A stretch of DNA of 64,000 nucleotides, from contig NZ_JAFCKH010000017.1 of NCBI RefSeq assembly GCF_018130505.1, positions 50,236 to 114,235 of the forward strand. The letters are read 5' to 3'. The stretch is from Bradyrhizobium tropiciagri. GTDB lineage: Bacteria > Pseudomonadota > Alphaproteobacteria > Rhizobiales > Xanthobacteraceae. The translations under genes and the position numbers were made by a program. A model generated the notes under the pieces. The model had not been told where the DNA came from. It saw only the letters and a program-made list of their open reading frames with translations, and ran no database searches. Positions 8,761 to 18,208 of the stretch are shown here, piece by piece. Every line of letters begins with the position of its first letter. Position 1 is the first letter of the stretch.

Positions 8761-9501
8761 CTACGCCCCCAGCACGTCCTTCTGCATCCTGCCGCCGTAG
8801 AAATGGAAGAACGGCACCGGCGCGTCGTGGCGGAGCGGGCCGGTGGCGAGGCGGCGGTCGAGTTCGGCGAGCACGTTCTTGGTCATGGCATGCGCGTCCG
8901 CGAGCGGCTCGGAGCCGATCTCGACCCAGACCAGTTCGACCAGTTCGGCATCGGCATGCACCACGCCCTCGACCCGGTGCGCGATGGTCGATGCATCAGC
9001 TGTGAAGAAGCGGGTGTCGAAACGGCGGACGCGACCGGGCGGGGTGATCGCGCGTGCGATCAAAAACAGGCCGGACGGATCGGGCAGCAGTCCCGCGTCG
9101 GCGAACGGCGCCCAGGGCCCGTCGAGCTTGACCGTCTTCTCGACCTTGCTGCCGAGGCAGAGGCCGGTTTCCTCGCAGGCTTCGCGGATCGCAGCATTGG
9201 CGAGCGCGCGCGCACGGCCCACGGTGATCTTCGGGCTGCCCTTGAGCAGATTGGCTTCGAGCTCGGGTGTGATCGATGCGGCAACGGGCACGCGGTTGTC
9301 GGCCTTGTCGACGCGGCCACCGGGGAAGACGTATTTGCCCGGCATGAACACCACCTTGTCATGGCGCCTGCCGACCAGCACCTTCGGCTTGGCACCGGAG
9401 CGATCGATCAGGATCAGCGTCGCCGCATCCTTCGGCCGGAAGTAAGGATGATGATCGGCTTCTTTTTCCCCCTGGTGGACGGCAGCGGCAGTCTCGGTCA
9501 T
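8761..9501 (-). CDS. NUDIX hydrolase
   Basis: A 246-residue hydrolase. The Nudix box is split by a long insertion, as in the NUDT19/RP2p group: VFPGGRVDKADN is followed about 40 residues later by AAIREACEETGLCLG, which holds the REACEETG metal-binding helix. Family members cleave nucleoside diphosphates linked to another moiety, and the NUDT19-like group acts on coenzyme A esters. It lies downstream of the topA-rnr-DUF983 block on the same strand, separated by 35 bases from DUF983, so cotranscription is possible. Substrate not determined. Confidence 0.88.
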   Translation of the reverse strand: MTETAAAVHQGEKEADHHPYFRPKDAATLILIDRSGAKPKVLVGRRHDKVVFMPGKYVFPGGRVDKADNRVPVAASITPELEANLLKGSPKITVGRARALANAAIREACEETGLCLGSKVEKTVKLDGPWAPFADAGLLPDPSGLFLIARAITPPGRVRRFDTRFFTADASTIAHRVEGVVHADAELVELVWVEIGSEPLADAHAMTKNVLAELDRRLATGPLRHDAPVPFFHFYGGRMQKDVLGA

Positions 9502-9536
9502 CTCATCCCTTTCGGCTCTTGTTGGGTCCGGTTTAG

Positions 9537-9974
9537 CTAGACCGGCGGGATGTCGCTAGGGGGATTCTCGTCAAAGCCATGCATGCGCAGGGCCCATTGC
9601 AATCCGATCACGGCTCCTTTCACCGGCTGCAGCAGCGCCAGCGACGCGAACAGCGTGAACGGCAGGTAGATCGAGAGTTGCAGCCACACCGGTGGCGCAT
9701 AATCGGTCTCGATCCACAGCGCGGTCGGTACCACGATATGGCCGACGATGACGATGACGAGATAGGCCGGCAGATCGTCGGCGCGATGCGGCGTGAAATC
9801 GAGATCGCAAACCGGGCAGTGGCCATCGCATTTGAGGAATGCGCGGAACAACTTGCCCTTGCCGCAGCGCGGGCAGCGGCTGCGGAACCCGCGTTTCATC
9901 GCGGTCCATACGTCACGCTTCTCGGGCTCGGCCGTCTCGCGGGTCCAGACAACCGTCGGCGGGGTCACTTCCAT
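9537..9974 (-). CDS. DUF983 family zinc-ribbon membrane protein
   Basis: A 145-residue protein with an N-terminal zinc ribbon (C34/C37 in RCPRCGKG and C53/C56 in HCPVCDLDF) and two membrane helices (about residues 70-90 and 98-118). This is the DUF983 architecture, common in alphaproteobacteria. Its function is not known. The start overlaps the 3' end of rnr by 10 bases, so the two are probably translated from one message. Confidence 0.88.
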   Translation of the reverse strand: MEVTPPTVVWTRETAEPEKRDVWTAMKRGFRSRCPRCGKGKLFRAFLKCDGHCPVCDLDFTPHRADDLPAYLVIVIVGHIVVPTALWIETDYAPPVWLQLSIYLPFTLFASLALLQPVKGAVIGLQWALRMHGFDENPPSDIPPV

Positions 9975-12316
9975 GACTTGCCTCGCTTCGATTTGCCGGA
10001 CTTCTGCTTCGCCGGCTTGCGGTCCTTCTTGCTGCGCGCCTTGCGCTCCGGTTTCGGCTTGCCGTGCTTCTTGTTGCCGTGACTCTTGGGATGACGCCCG
10101 GGTCCTGCACCGTCGCGTTTTCTGCCACGCGGAATAGTCTGGCCTTCCGATAACAGCTCAAACCGCAGCGCGCCGGCGATTGGCGCCGCCTCGACGAGGC
10201 GCACGTCGACGACGTCGCCGAGCCGGTACATCGTGCCGCTGCGCGAGCCGATCAGCGCGTGGCGGGTTTCATCGTAGTTGAAATATTCGCTGCCGATGGT
10301 GCGGATCGGGATCAGTCCGTCGGCGCCGGTGTCGTCGAGCTTCACGAACAGGCCGCTGCGGGTCACACCGGAGATGCGGCCCTGGAACGAGGCGCCGACG
10401 CGATCGGCGAGGAAATGCGCGATCAGGCGGTCGGTGGTCTCGCGCTCCGCCTTCATCGCGCGGCGCTCGGTGACGGAAATCTGCGCGGCGATCTCGGCCA
10501 GCGTCTCCACGGTCTCATCGGTCGGCAGCGCGCCTTCGCCGAGGCCGAGCGCGCGGATCAGCGCGCGGTGCACGATCAAATCGGCATAGCGGCGGATCGG
10601 CGAGGTGAAGTGCGCATAGCGGCGCAGGTTCAAGCCGAAATGGCCGTAATTCTCGGCGGAGTATTCCGCCTGCGCCTGCGAGCGCAGCACCACCTCGTTG
10701 ACCAGCGGCTCGTAGTCTTCGCCGGCGACCTGCGCCAGCACGCGGTTGAACTGCGCGGGCCGCAGCGCGCCCTGCTTGGTGAAGGGCAGGTCGAGCGTCT
10801 TCAGGAATTCCTGGAGATTGTGGACCTTCTCCTGGGTCGGCTCGTCGTGCACGCGGTAGATCAGCGGGAGGTTCTTCTTCTCCAGCATCTCGGCCGCGGC
10901 GACGTTGGCGAGGATCATGAACTCCTCGATCAGCCGGTGCGCGTCGAGCCGCTGCGGCACGATCACGCGATCGACGGTGCCGTCACCCTTGAGCAGGATC
11001 TTGCGTTCGGGCAGATCGAGATCGAGCGGGTCGCGCTCGTTGCGCGCCAGCCTGACCAGCTCGTAGGCGGACCACAGCGGCTTGAGAATCGGATCGAGCA
11101 GGGGACCGGTGGTGTCATCCGGCTTGCCGTCGATCGCTGCCTGCGCCTGCGCGTAGTTCAGCTTCGCCGCCGAGCGCATCAGCACGCGATGGAACGTGTG
11201 CGAGCGCTTGCGGCCGTCGGCGCCGATCACCATCCGCACCGCGAGCGCGCCGCGCGGCTCGCCCGGCACCAGCGAGCAGAGATTGTTGGAGATCCGCTCC
11301 GGCAGCATCGGCACCACGCGATCGGGGAAGTAGACCGAATTGCCGCGCTGGAGCGCGTCGCGGTCGAGCGCCGAGCCGGGCCGCACATAAAAGGCGACGT
11401 CGGCGATCGCGACATGGACGATATAGCCGCCCCTGTTGTTCGGATCGGGGTCGACGTCGGCGTGCACGGCGTCGTCGTGATCCTTGGCGTCGGGCGGATC
11501 GATGGTGACGAGCGGCACGTCGCGCCAGTCCTCGCGGCCCTGCAGGGTCGCCGGCTTCGCTTCCTCGGATTCACGGACGGCGGCAGGTGAGAACACCTGC
11601 GGAATGTCATGGGCGTTGATTGCGATCAGGCTGATTGCCTTCTCGCTGGCGATCGAGCCGAGCCGTTCCTTGACGCGGCCGGAGTTGAGCCCGAAGCCGC
11701 GGCTGCGGACCAGATCGACGCTGATGAGATCGCCGTCCTCGGCGCCGCCGGTGTCCGCCTTGGCGATGTTGAGCTCGCGGCCGACCTGCTTCTTGTCGAC
11801 CGGGATCAGCCGTCCGCTGCCGTCGGGATTGCGGCGGTAGATGCCGAGGATGCGGCTCCGCGCATGATCGATGATCTTGATGACGCGGCCGCGATAGGGC
11901 GTGCCGTCGTGCTCGTTGGTGACCTCGACCCGCAGCAGCGCGCGATCACCGACACCGGCCGCGGTGCCGGGCTTCGGCCGCCGCGGCGTCTCGATGCGGA
12001 TCTTCGGGGCGGTGCCGTTCTCTTCGGAATCCCACTCGGCGGGGGTGGCGATCAGTTCGCCGTCGCTGTCGCGGCCGGTGATGTCGGCGAGCAGGGTGGG
12101 CGGCAGCGCCGCCGGCTCGTGCATCTTGCGACCGCGCTTTGCGATCGTGCCGTCGTCGGCGAGCTCACGGAGCATCCGCTTCAGCTCGACGCGGTCGTCG
12201 TTCTTCAGGCCGAACGCGCGGGCGATCTCCCGGGTGCCGACCTTGCCTGGATTGGCACGAATGAAGGCGACAATGGCGTCCCGGGCCGGAAAGCCATGGT
12301 CGGGTTTTTGTTTCAC
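9965..12316 (-). CDS. rnr: Ribonuclease R
   Basis: A 783-residue 3'-5' exoribonuclease. Order: N-terminal winged helix (IVAFIRANPGKVGTREIARAFGL), cold-shock/OB region, RNB catalytic domain with VTIDPPDAKDHDDAVHA carrying the metal-binding Asp cluster, the family signature FTSPIRRYADLIVHR, an S1 domain (FQGRISGVTRSGLFVKLDDTGADG) and a Lys/Arg-rich tail (KKHGKPKPERKARSKKDRK). It degrades structured RNA and takes part in rRNA and tmRNA quality control. GTG at 12316 immediately follows the topA stop, indicating translational coupling. Confidence 0.95.
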   Translation of the reverse strand: MKQKPDHGFPARDAIVAFIRANPGKVGTREIARAFGLKNDDRVELKRMLRELADDGTIAKRGRKMHEPAALPPTLLADITGRDSDGELIATPAEWDSEENGTAPKIRIETPRRPKPGTAAGVGDRALLRVEVTNEHDGTPYRGRVIKIIDHARSRILGIYRRNPDGSGRLIPVDKKQVGRELNIAKADTGGAEDGDLISVDLVRSRGFGLNSGRVKERLGSIASEKAISLIAINAHDIPQVFSPAAVRESEEAKPATLQGREDWRDVPLVTIDPPDAKDHDDAVHADVDPDPNNRGGYIVHVAIADVAFYVRPGSALDRDALQRGNSVYFPDRVVPMLPERISNNLCSLVPGEPRGALAVRMVIGADGRKRSHTFHRVLMRSAAKLNYAQAQAAIDGKPDDTTGPLLDPILKPLWSAYELVRLARNERDPLDLDLPERKILLKGDGTVDRVIVPQRLDAHRLIEEFMILANVAAAEMLEKKNLPLIYRVHDEPTQEKVHNLQEFLKTLDLPFTKQGALRPAQFNRVLAQVAGEDYEPLVNEVVLRSQAQAEYSAENYGHFGLNLRRYAHFTSPIRRYADLIVHRALIRALGLGEGALPTDETVETLAEIAAQISVTERRAMKAERETTDRLIAHFLADRVGASFQGRISGVTRSGLFVKLDDTGADGLIPIRTIGSEYFNYDETRHALIGSRSGTMYRLGDVVDVRLVEAAPIAGALRFELLSEGQTIPRGRKRDGAGPGRHPKSHGNKKHGKPKPERKARSKKDRKPAKQKSGKSKRGKSWK

Positions 12317-15067
12317 TTATCCTCTTGCCTTGCCGGCGCTCTTCTTCGCGGCCGCCTTCGATCCCCCGTTGGGCTTTGCGGCCGTGGTCTTGGAGGCGGA
12401 TGCGACCGGCGCGCGCGCCTTGCTGGTCGCGTCCGTCTTGGGTTTCGCTGCGGCCTTCTTCGCCGCGGTCTTCTTGGCAGGCTTGGCCTCGGCATCACCG
12501 TCGGCCTTGGCCTTGGCGGGCTTCGCAGCCTTGGCCTTCTTGCCCTTCGCCTTGCCGCCGCCCTTGGCTGCGCGCTCGTCGATCAACGCGATCGCCTCCG
12601 CCAGCGTGACCTCGTCGGGCGTACGGTCGCTCGGGATCGTCGCGTTGACGCCTCCAGCGGTGACATAGGCGCCGTAGCGGCCGTTCTTCAGCGCGACCGC
12701 GCCGAGCGACGGATGATCGCCGAGCGGCTTGCCCGGATCGGCGCCGAACCGGCGGCCGCTCGGACCCTTGGCGATCTTCTCCGCGATCAGCGTGACGGCG
12801 CGGTTGAGCCCGATCGTGAACACCTCGTCGCCGGCCTCGAGGCTGGCATAGGTCTTCTCGTGCTTCACGAACGGCCCGAAGCGGCCAAGGCCGGCGGTGA
12901 TCGGCTCTCCGGTCTCCGGATGCTTGCCGATCTCGCGCGGCAGCGACAGCAGCCGCAAGGCCGTTTCGAAATCGACATCGCCGGGCGAAGTGCCCTTCGG
13001 GATGCCGGCGCGCTTCGGCTTTGCGCCTTCCTCATAATCCTTCTGCTCGCCGAGCTGGATGTAGGGGCCGAAGCGGCCGGCCTTCACCGCGACCTCGAAC
13101 CCGGTGTCGGGATCGGTGCCGAGGATGCGGTCGGCGCTCTCGGCGCTGTCGGCGGCGAGCGGGCGGGTGTAACGGCACTCCGGATAGTTCGAGCAGCCGA
13201 CGAAGGCGCCGAACTTGCCGGCCTTCAGGTTCAGCTTGCCGGTGCCGCAGGTCGGGCACTGCCTGACGTCGCCGCCATCCGCGCGCGGCGGATAGATGTG
13301 CGGGCCGAGCATCTCGTCGAGCGCGTCGAGCACTTCGGCGACCCGCAGATCCTTGATGTCGTTCACCGCGCCGATGAAGCCGCGCCAGAAGTCCTGTAGC
13401 ACCTGCTGCCAGGCCACCTCGTTGTTGGAGATGCGGTCGAGCTGTTCCTCGAGATCGGCGGTGAAGTCGTACTCGACATAGCGCGCGAAGAAGTTCTCGA
13501 GGAACGCGACCACGACGCGGCCCTTGTCCTCGCCGTGCAGCCGCTTCTTCTCCAGCTTGACGTAGCCGCGGTCCTTCAGCACCTGCAGGATCGAGGCGTA
13601 GGTCGAGGGCCGGCCGATGCCGAGCTCCTCCATCCGCTTCACCAGCGAGGCTTCCGAGAAGCGCGGCGGCGGTTCGGTGAAATGCTGGGTGACGGCGAGA
13701 CTCTGGCGCTTCACGGCTTCGCCTTCGCTCATCGCGGGCAGGCGGCGCGAATCCTCGTCCTCCTCGTCGTCGCGGCTCTCCTGATAGAGCGCGAGGAAGC
13801 CGTCGAACTTGATGACCTGGCCAGTGGCCCGTAGCTCAAGTACGCGGGAGCCGGCCTTGGCCTCGATGTCGACGGTGGTGCGCTCGAGCTCGGCGGATTC
13901 CATCTGGCTGGCGATGGTGCGCTTCCAGATCAGCTCATAGAGCCGGGCCTGGTCGGCATCGAGCCTGCGGCCGATGCTGGCCGGGCGACGTGAAAGGTCG
14001 GTCGGGCGGATCGCCTCGTGGGCTTCCTGCGCGTTCTTGGCCTTGGCCTGGTATTGCCGCGCGCTTTCGGGGACGTAGGCATTGCCGTAGTCCTCGCCGA
14101 TCACCTTGCGCGCCTGCGTGATCGCCTCGGGCGCGATCTGCACGCCGTCGGTTCGCATATAGGTAATGAGACCGGTGGTCTCGCCGCCGATATCGATGCC
14201 TTCATAGAGCCGCTGCGCGATGCGCATGGTGTGCGCCGGCGCGAAGCCGAGCTTGCGGCTGGCTTCCTGCTGCAGGGTCGAGGTGGTGAAGGGCGCCTGC
14301 GGGTTGCGCCGCGCGGGCTTGGCTTCGACGCTGGCGACGCGGAAGCTCGCGGCCTCGATCGCCTTCTTGAAATCCTCCGCTTCGGCGCCGGAGCCGATGT
14401 CGAGCCGGGCGATCTTCTTGCCGTCGGCGCCGACCAGGCGCGCCTCGAAGGCCTCGCCGCGGGTCGTCGTCAGCGTCGCGACCAGCGACCAGTACTCCTT
14501 CGGCACGAACTTCTCGATCTCGAGCTCGCGGTCGCAGACCAGCCGCAGCGCGACCGACTGCACGCGCCCGGCCGAGCGGGCGCCGGGCAGCTTGCGCCAC
14601 AGCACCGGGGAGAGCGTGAAGCCGACCAGATAGTCCAGCGCGCGGCGCGCCATATAGGCGTCGACCAGTGCGCCATCGATCTGGCGCGGCGCCTTCATCG
14701 CCTCGGAGACAGCCTGCTTGGTGATGGCGTTGAACACAACGCGCTCGACCTTCTGGTCCTTCAGCGCGCGCTTCTCCTTCATCACCTCCAGCACGTGCCA
14801 GGAGATTGCCTCGCCCTCGCGATCAGGGTCGGTCGCGAGAATCAGGCGGTCGGCACCCTTGAGCGCCCTGGCGATGTCGTTCAGCCGGCCGGCTGCCTTG
14901 GCGTCGACCTCCCAGATCATCTGGAAATTGGCGTCCGGATCGACCGAACCGTTCTTGGCCGGGAGGTCGCGGACATGGCCGAACGACGCCAGGACCTCGT
15001 AGGAGGACCCCAGATATTTATTGATCGTCTTGGCCTTGGCCGGCGACTCCACAATGACGATATTCAT
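12317..15067 (-). CDS. topA: DNA topoisomerase I (type IA)
   Basis: A 916-residue topoisomerase that relaxes negative supercoils. It has the Toprim domain (MNIVIVESPAKAKTINKYLG; ATDPDREGEAISWH with the DxD-type motif), the active-site Tyr in GLITYMRTDGVQI, one C4 zinc finger (CPTCGTGKLNLKAGKFGAFVGCSNYPEC, split here by naming its ends only), several C-terminal repeat domains (GRFGPYIQLGEQ, GRFGPFVKHEK, GRYGAYVTAGG) and a long Lys/Ala tail. ATG 15067 gives the canonical MNIVIVESPAKA start. Its message continues into rnr. In related genomes dprA precedes topA; here other genes lie between. Confidence 0.97.
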   Translation of the reverse strand: MNIVIVESPAKAKTINKYLGSSYEVLASFGHVRDLPAKNGSVDPDANFQMIWEVDAKAAGRLNDIARALKGADRLILATDPDREGEAISWHVLEVMKEKRALKDQKVERVVFNAITKQAVSEAMKAPRQIDGALVDAYMARRALDYLVGFTLSPVLWRKLPGARSAGRVQSVALRLVCDRELEIEKFVPKEYWSLVATLTTTRGEAFEARLVGADGKKIARLDIGSGAEAEDFKKAIEAASFRVASVEAKPARRNPQAPFTTSTLQQEASRKLGFAPAHTMRIAQRLYEGIDIGGETTGLITYMRTDGVQIAPEAITQARKVIGEDYGNAYVPESARQYQAKAKNAQEAHEAIRPTDLSRRPASIGRRLDADQARLYELIWKRTIASQMESAELERTTVDIEAKAGSRVLELRATGQVIKFDGFLALYQESRDDEEDEDSRRLPAMSEGEAVKRQSLAVTQHFTEPPPRFSEASLVKRMEELGIGRPSTYASILQVLKDRGYVKLEKKRLHGEDKGRVVVAFLENFFARYVEYDFTADLEEQLDRISNNEVAWQQVLQDFWRGFIGAVNDIKDLRVAEVLDALDEMLGPHIYPPRADGGDVRQCPTCGTGKLNLKAGKFGAFVGCSNYPECRYTRPLAADSAESADRILGTDPDTGFEVAVKAGRFGPYIQLGEQKDYEEGAKPKRAGIPKGTSPGDVDFETALRLLSLPREIGKHPETGEPITAGLGRFGPFVKHEKTYASLEAGDEVFTIGLNRAVTLIAEKIAKGPSGRRFGADPGKPLGDHPSLGAVALKNGRYGAYVTAGGVNATIPSDRTPDEVTLAEAIALIDERAAKGGGKAKGKKAKAAKPAKAKADGDAEAKPAKKTAAKKAAAKPKTDATSKARAPVASASKTTAAKPNGGSKAAAKKSAGKARG

Positions 15068-15297
15068 GTCATTCCAATAGCTTACGGGAAAACTTGAAGG
15101 CAGGTTCCGCAAGACTCGCGGCCCGCTTTGTCGGGGCGAACATGGGTGCTGAGGCGGCCCCTGTCAAATCGCCAGATATTGAAGGGCCGGTTCCGGCTGT
15201 GGACTTCCTATCCCCACAGTTGAAAAATGCGCCCTAGAGTTGCGGCCGGAAAGGGCGTATCTCTCTTTATATTAGGTGGGAATCGGAAGCGGGCGTT

Positions 15298-15537
15298 TTG
15301 AGCAGGACAGGGGGCGGCCGGAAGCGCAAGGCGTCCGGCCGGCGGCAACCGGCAGGCGAGCAGAGCGCGGCGGAAGGCGGCCCGGACGACGCCCTGGTCC
15401 TGATCGCGGCCGCCGCGACCGAACTCGCCAATCTCGCCCGCCGCCACAAATTCGAGATCCTCGAGCGCTTGCTCGCGATGGCGCGGCTCGAAGCCGACGA
15501 GCAACTGCGCGCGCACCGGCGAAGGAAGCTGTCGTGA
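15298..15537 (+). CDS. Small hypothetical protein
   Basis: A 79-residue frame with a TTG start after GGAATCGGAAGCGGG. The N-terminal third is basic and low complexity (GGGRKRKASGRR). The rest is a confident amphipathic helix region, ALVLIAAAATELANLARRHK then FEILERLLAMARLEADEQL. The second half looks like a genuine conserved alphaproteobacterial sequence. It is divergent from topA. No function recognised; the start codon is uncertain. Confidence 0.55.
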   Translation: MSRTGGGRKRKASGRRQPAGEQSAAEGGPDDALVLIAAAATELANLARRHKFEILERLLAMARLEADEQLRAHRRRKLS

Positions 15538-15624
15538 GGGCGGTTGGTGGTTGCATGCGCGCCGGTCCCTGCGAAAGCAGCGACGACGGTGAGTGTGTGC
15601 CGAAATCGCCGACCAACAACGCGG

Positions 15625-15729
15625 TGTCATCACCCGGCTTGACCGGGTGATCCAGTATCCCAGAGGCAGTCGTTATTGACCCGATGGGCCGCGGCGTACT
15701 GGATCGCCCGGTCAAGCCGGGCGATGACA
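15625..15729. repeat. Long palindromic repeat (TGTCATC...GATGACA)
   Basis: The arms TGTCATCACCCGGCTTGACC and its continuation GGGTGATCCAGTA pair with TACTGGATCGCCCGG and TCAAGCCGGGCGATGACA, with two or three mismatches over ~33 bp. A ~40-base centre separates them. It lies between the small gene at 15298 and the HxlR gene. This is a common mobile palindrome class in Bradyrhizobium. Confidence 0.75.
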
Positions 15730-15782
15730 GTTGTGGGTGGGAACGCAGCTTCGCACCCTCGCGACCTGAACGGAGGGTAGAG

Positions 15783-16265
15783 CTACGCCGACGCGCGTGC
15801 GCGCTTTGCCTCGGGTCGCTGCTTCAGCGTGATGTCGGCCTCGTTCAGCAGCCTCCCATCCTGTGAAAATAGCGCGAGCTTCCGCACCGGCTTGCCCTTC
15901 TCGCGATCGACCAGGATGGTCGCGATCTCCTCGGGATGGTCATCGAACTCCTCGCTCCATTGCCGCAGCGCGACCAGGATCGGGAAGATGCCGTGGCCCT
16001 TCGGCGTCAGCACATATTCCTGATAGGCGCTGCCGTCGGAGGCGGGGACGGTCTTCAGGATGCCGTGCTCGACCAGCGTGCGCAGGCGGCTGGCGAGGAT
16101 GTTCTTGGCAAGCCCGAGGCCGGCCTGGAATTCGCCGAAGCGGCGCCGGCCGAGGCTGGCGTCGCGGATGATCAGCAGCGACCACCAGTCGCCGAACACG
16201 TCGAGCGCGCGTGCCACCGGGCAGCTGTCGCCGGCGAGGCTGGTTCGTTTCACGGAGGTCTCCAA
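15783..16265 (-). CDS. HxlR/MarR-type winged-helix regulator
   Basis: A 160-residue HxlR-family regulator. The signature CPVARALDVFGDWWSLLIIRDA is followed by GRRRFGEFQAGLGLAKNILASRLRTLVEHGIL (recognition helix and wing). It also has a C-terminal extension with IATILVDREKGKPVRKL. The Cys near residue 15 may be redox- or electrophile-sensing, as in HypR/YodB, but that is inference. It is divergent from the SDR gene at 16350, and the palindrome at 16280-16335 between them is its likely operator. Confidence 0.88.
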   Translation of the reverse strand: METSVKRTSLAGDSCPVARALDVFGDWWSLLIIRDASLGRRRFGEFQAGLGLAKNILASRLRTLVEHGILKTVPASDGSAYQEYVLTPKGHGIFPILVALRQWSEEFDDHPEEIATILVDREKGKPVRKLALFSQDGRLLNEADITLKQRPEAKRARASA

Positions 16266-16279
16266 TCACGGTCTTGTGT

Positions 16280-16335
16280 AGTTGCAATATTAAACCAGAT
16301 GCCCTAGCTAGGCAATCAGGTTTAATAATGCAACT
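16280..16335. promoter_or_regulatory. 56-bp inverted repeat, candidate HxlR operator
   Basis: AGTTGCAATATTAAACC (16280-16296) and GGTTTAATAATGCAACT (16319-16335) are reverse complements with 15 of 17 matches. A second, inner pair TGCC...GGCA flanks the centre CTAGCTA. The element occupies the whole space between the divergent HxlR and SDR start regions, so a regulator dimer or tetramer bound here would control both genes. Confidence 0.65.
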
Positions 16336-16349
16336 GCGTGGAGGCGGAC

Positions 16350-17123
16350 ATGAGACTGGCTAACAAGACGGCATTGATCACCGGCGGCAACAGCGGCATT
16401 GGCCTCGCAACGGCAAAGCTGTTCGTCGCCGAAGGCGCCAAGGTCGTGATCACCGGACGCAACAAGGAGCGGCTGGTTGCGGCGGCGAGGGAATTGGGCG
16501 CGAACGGCTTTGCGGTCGAGGCCGACGCCAACGATGTTGCGGCGCTCGAAGCCGCGGCGAAGCAGGGCGCGGAAAAATTCGGCAAGTACGACGTCGTGTT
16601 CGCCAATGCCGGCATTCCCGGCCAGACGCCGGTCGGCGGCACCACGCTTGCGGCGTTCGAGAACGTGATTCGCACCAATCTCACCGGCGTGTTCTTCACG
16701 GTGCAGGCCGCCGTGCCGTATATCAACGACGGCGCCTCGGTGATCCTCAACGGTTCGGTGATCTCGGTGCTCGGCAATCCCGGCTACTCGGCCTATGCCG
16801 CGAGCAAGGCCGGCGTGCGCGCGATGGCGCGCGTGATGGCTTCCGAACTGTCGCCGCGCAACATCCGCGTCAACGTCGTCTCGCCCGGCGCGGTGCGCAC
16901 GCCGATCTGGGGCGCAGCGATCGCAACACCCGAAGCCGAGAAGGCGTTCGAGGCGCGGATCGGCGCGACCACGCCGCTCGGCCGCATCGGCGAGCCCGAT
17001 CACATTTCGAAGACCGTGCTGTTCCTCGCCTCTGATGATGCCGCGCACGTGCAGGGGCAGGAGCTGTTCATCGATGGCGGCGCGACGGCTTCACCCGCAG
17101 GCGCGCCGATCTTTCGCGGATAA
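16350..17123 (+). CDS. SDR-family NAD(P)-dependent oxidoreductase
   Basis: A 257-residue classical short-chain dehydrogenase. It has the TGGNSGIG dinucleotide motif near the N-terminus, NAGIPGQ (NAG motif), Ser in NGSVISVLG, catalytic YAASK (SAYAASKAGVRA) and a late GQELFIDGG. ATG 16350 follows GTGGAGGCGGAC; the in-frame ATG 12 bases upstream is less well placed. It is probably induced when the divergent HxlR regulator releases the palindrome. Substrate unknown. Confidence 0.92.
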   Translation: MRLANKTALITGGNSGIGLATAKLFVAEGAKVVITGRNKERLVAAARELGANGFAVEADANDVAALEAAAKQGAEKFGKYDVVFANAGIPGQTPVGGTTLAAFENVIRTNLTGVFFTVQAAVPYINDGASVILNGSVISVLGNPGYSAYAASKAGVRAMARVMASELSPRNIRVNVVSPGAVRTPIWGAAIATPEAEKAFEARIGATTPLGRIGEPDHISKTVLFLASDDAAHVQGQELFIDGGATASPAGAPIFRG

Positions 17124-17146
17124 TTTGTTTCTGATTGTAACGAACG

Positions 17147-17178
17147 GCCGTTGTGAAACGCTTCACAACGGCTGTTTT
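17147..17178 (+). terminator. Intrinsic terminator after the SDR gene
   Basis: An 11-bp perfect stem GCCGTTGTGAA / TTCACAACGGC with a 4-base loop, followed by TGTTTTCG. It begins 24 bases after the SDR stop. Confidence 0.75.
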
Positions 17179-17286
17179 CGTTCGCGCCTATCATCGCGTG
17201 CTAAGAAAGCATTGAACCTTTGACGTACTCGGCGGGACTCCCGCAAAGGCGGGGAATTTCACAACGGAATCATTTGGAGCGCCGTC

Positions 17287-17445
17287 ATGCCGAAAGCAGC
17301 TCGCATTACAACGTCGATCCCGGTTTCGTCCGCGTCCGAAAATTCAGATACCTCGCAGTTCATCACCGTCGCATTGTTCTCCGGCATCGGATTGTTGATT
17401 TCGCTCGTCGCCGTCATCCTCGGCATTCAGGGCGTCTGGTTCTGA
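17287..17445 (+). CDS. Small single-pass membrane protein (52 aa)
   Basis: ATG at 17287 with GGAG about 9 bases upstream. The protein is MPKAARITTSIPVSSASENS and then a hydrophobic C-terminal helix (FITVALFSGIGLLISLVAVI...LGIQGVWF), ending with a stop at 17443-17445. An N-terminal polar tail and one C-terminal helix suggest a small inner-membrane protein. No family or function recognised. It stands alone between terminator 17147 and azoR. Confidence 0.65.
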   Translation: MPKAARITTSIPVSSASENSDTSQFITVALFSGIGLLISLVAVILGIQGVWF

Positions 17446-17500
17446 CTTCATCCCACCTGAAGGCCTGCCGTCGTCAGAGCGGCGGCAGGCCCTTGTTGCA

Positions 17501-18109
17501 TCAGGCGGCGTTCAGGCTGCCCGCGGCCTGCAGCGCGCCGGCGACCGCCTTCTCGCGATGCTCCGGGCCGACCTGGATGCCGTCGGCAGGAATGAATTCG
17601 AGATTCCTGACGCCGATGAACCCGAACACCCCGCGTAGATACGTTTCGAGATGTTCGAGCGCGGCCATCGGCGTGTCGGCGCCGTAATAGCCGCCACGCG
17701 AGATCGCGATGATGACGCGCTTGTTTCCGGCCAGTCCCTCGACGCCGGCGGGGCCGTATTTGAAGGTCTTGCCCGCAACCAGGATGCGATCGATCCAGAC
17801 CTTGAGCTGGCTCGGGATGGTGAAATTGTACATCGGCGCGCCGATCACGACGATGTCGGCGGCGAGAAACTCCTCCAGCACCGCCTGGCCGGCCGCGACG
17901 TCGTCACGGACCGACGGGTCCGGCGCTGCGCCCTGGCCGGCGGCGAGATGCAGGCCGGTGAGGTGGCCGAGCGGCCGCTGGGTGAGGTCGCGATAGGTCA
18001 CGGCGAGGCCGGGATTGGCCTTTTGCAGCCGCTCGACGGCGGCGGCGGAGACCTGGCGGCTGACGGAGTGGGGGCCGAGAACGGAGGAGTCGATGTGCAG
18101 AAGTTTCAT
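17501..18109 (-). CDS. azoR: FMN-dependent NADH-azoreductase
   Basis: A 202-residue flavodoxin-like quinone/azo reductase. It begins [21 protein letters not shown] (phosphate-binding loop) and carries [26 protein letters not shown] and the late [14 protein letters not shown], all typical of AzoR. It reduces quinones and azo compounds using NADH. ATG 18109 is chosen with AAAGGTGA upstream. The divergent HxlR-type gene at 18209 is its likely regulator, as in the E. coli/Bacillus azoR-hxlR (YodB-type) pairs. Confidence 0.92.
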   Translation of the reverse strand: MKLLHIDSSVLGPHSVSRQVSAAAVERLQKANPGLAVTYRDLTQRPLGHLTGLHLAAGQGAAPDPSVRDDVAAGQAVLEEFLAADIVVIGAPMYNFTIPSQLKVWIDRILVAGKTFKYGPAGVEGLAGNKRVIIAISRGGYYGADTPMAALEHLETYLRGVFGFIGVRNLEFIPADGIQVGPEHREKAVAGALQAAGSLNAA

Positions 18110-18127
18110 GGCAGGGGTCACCTTTGG

Positions 18128-18151
18128 TATAGGTTTGTAACTGGCGCTATA
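18128..18151. promoter_or_regulatory. Candidate HxlR operator between azoR and hxlR
   Basis: TATAG (18128-18132) and CTATA (18147-18151) form a short inverted pair with a 14-base gap, in the only common upstream region of azoR and the HxlR gene. The half-sites are short, so this is suggestive only. Confidence 0.35.
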
Positions 18152-18208
18152 TGAGTGACCGCCCTAAATCTCCGCAAGAACGCACATTTTTGAAACCCGA
18201 GCACACCG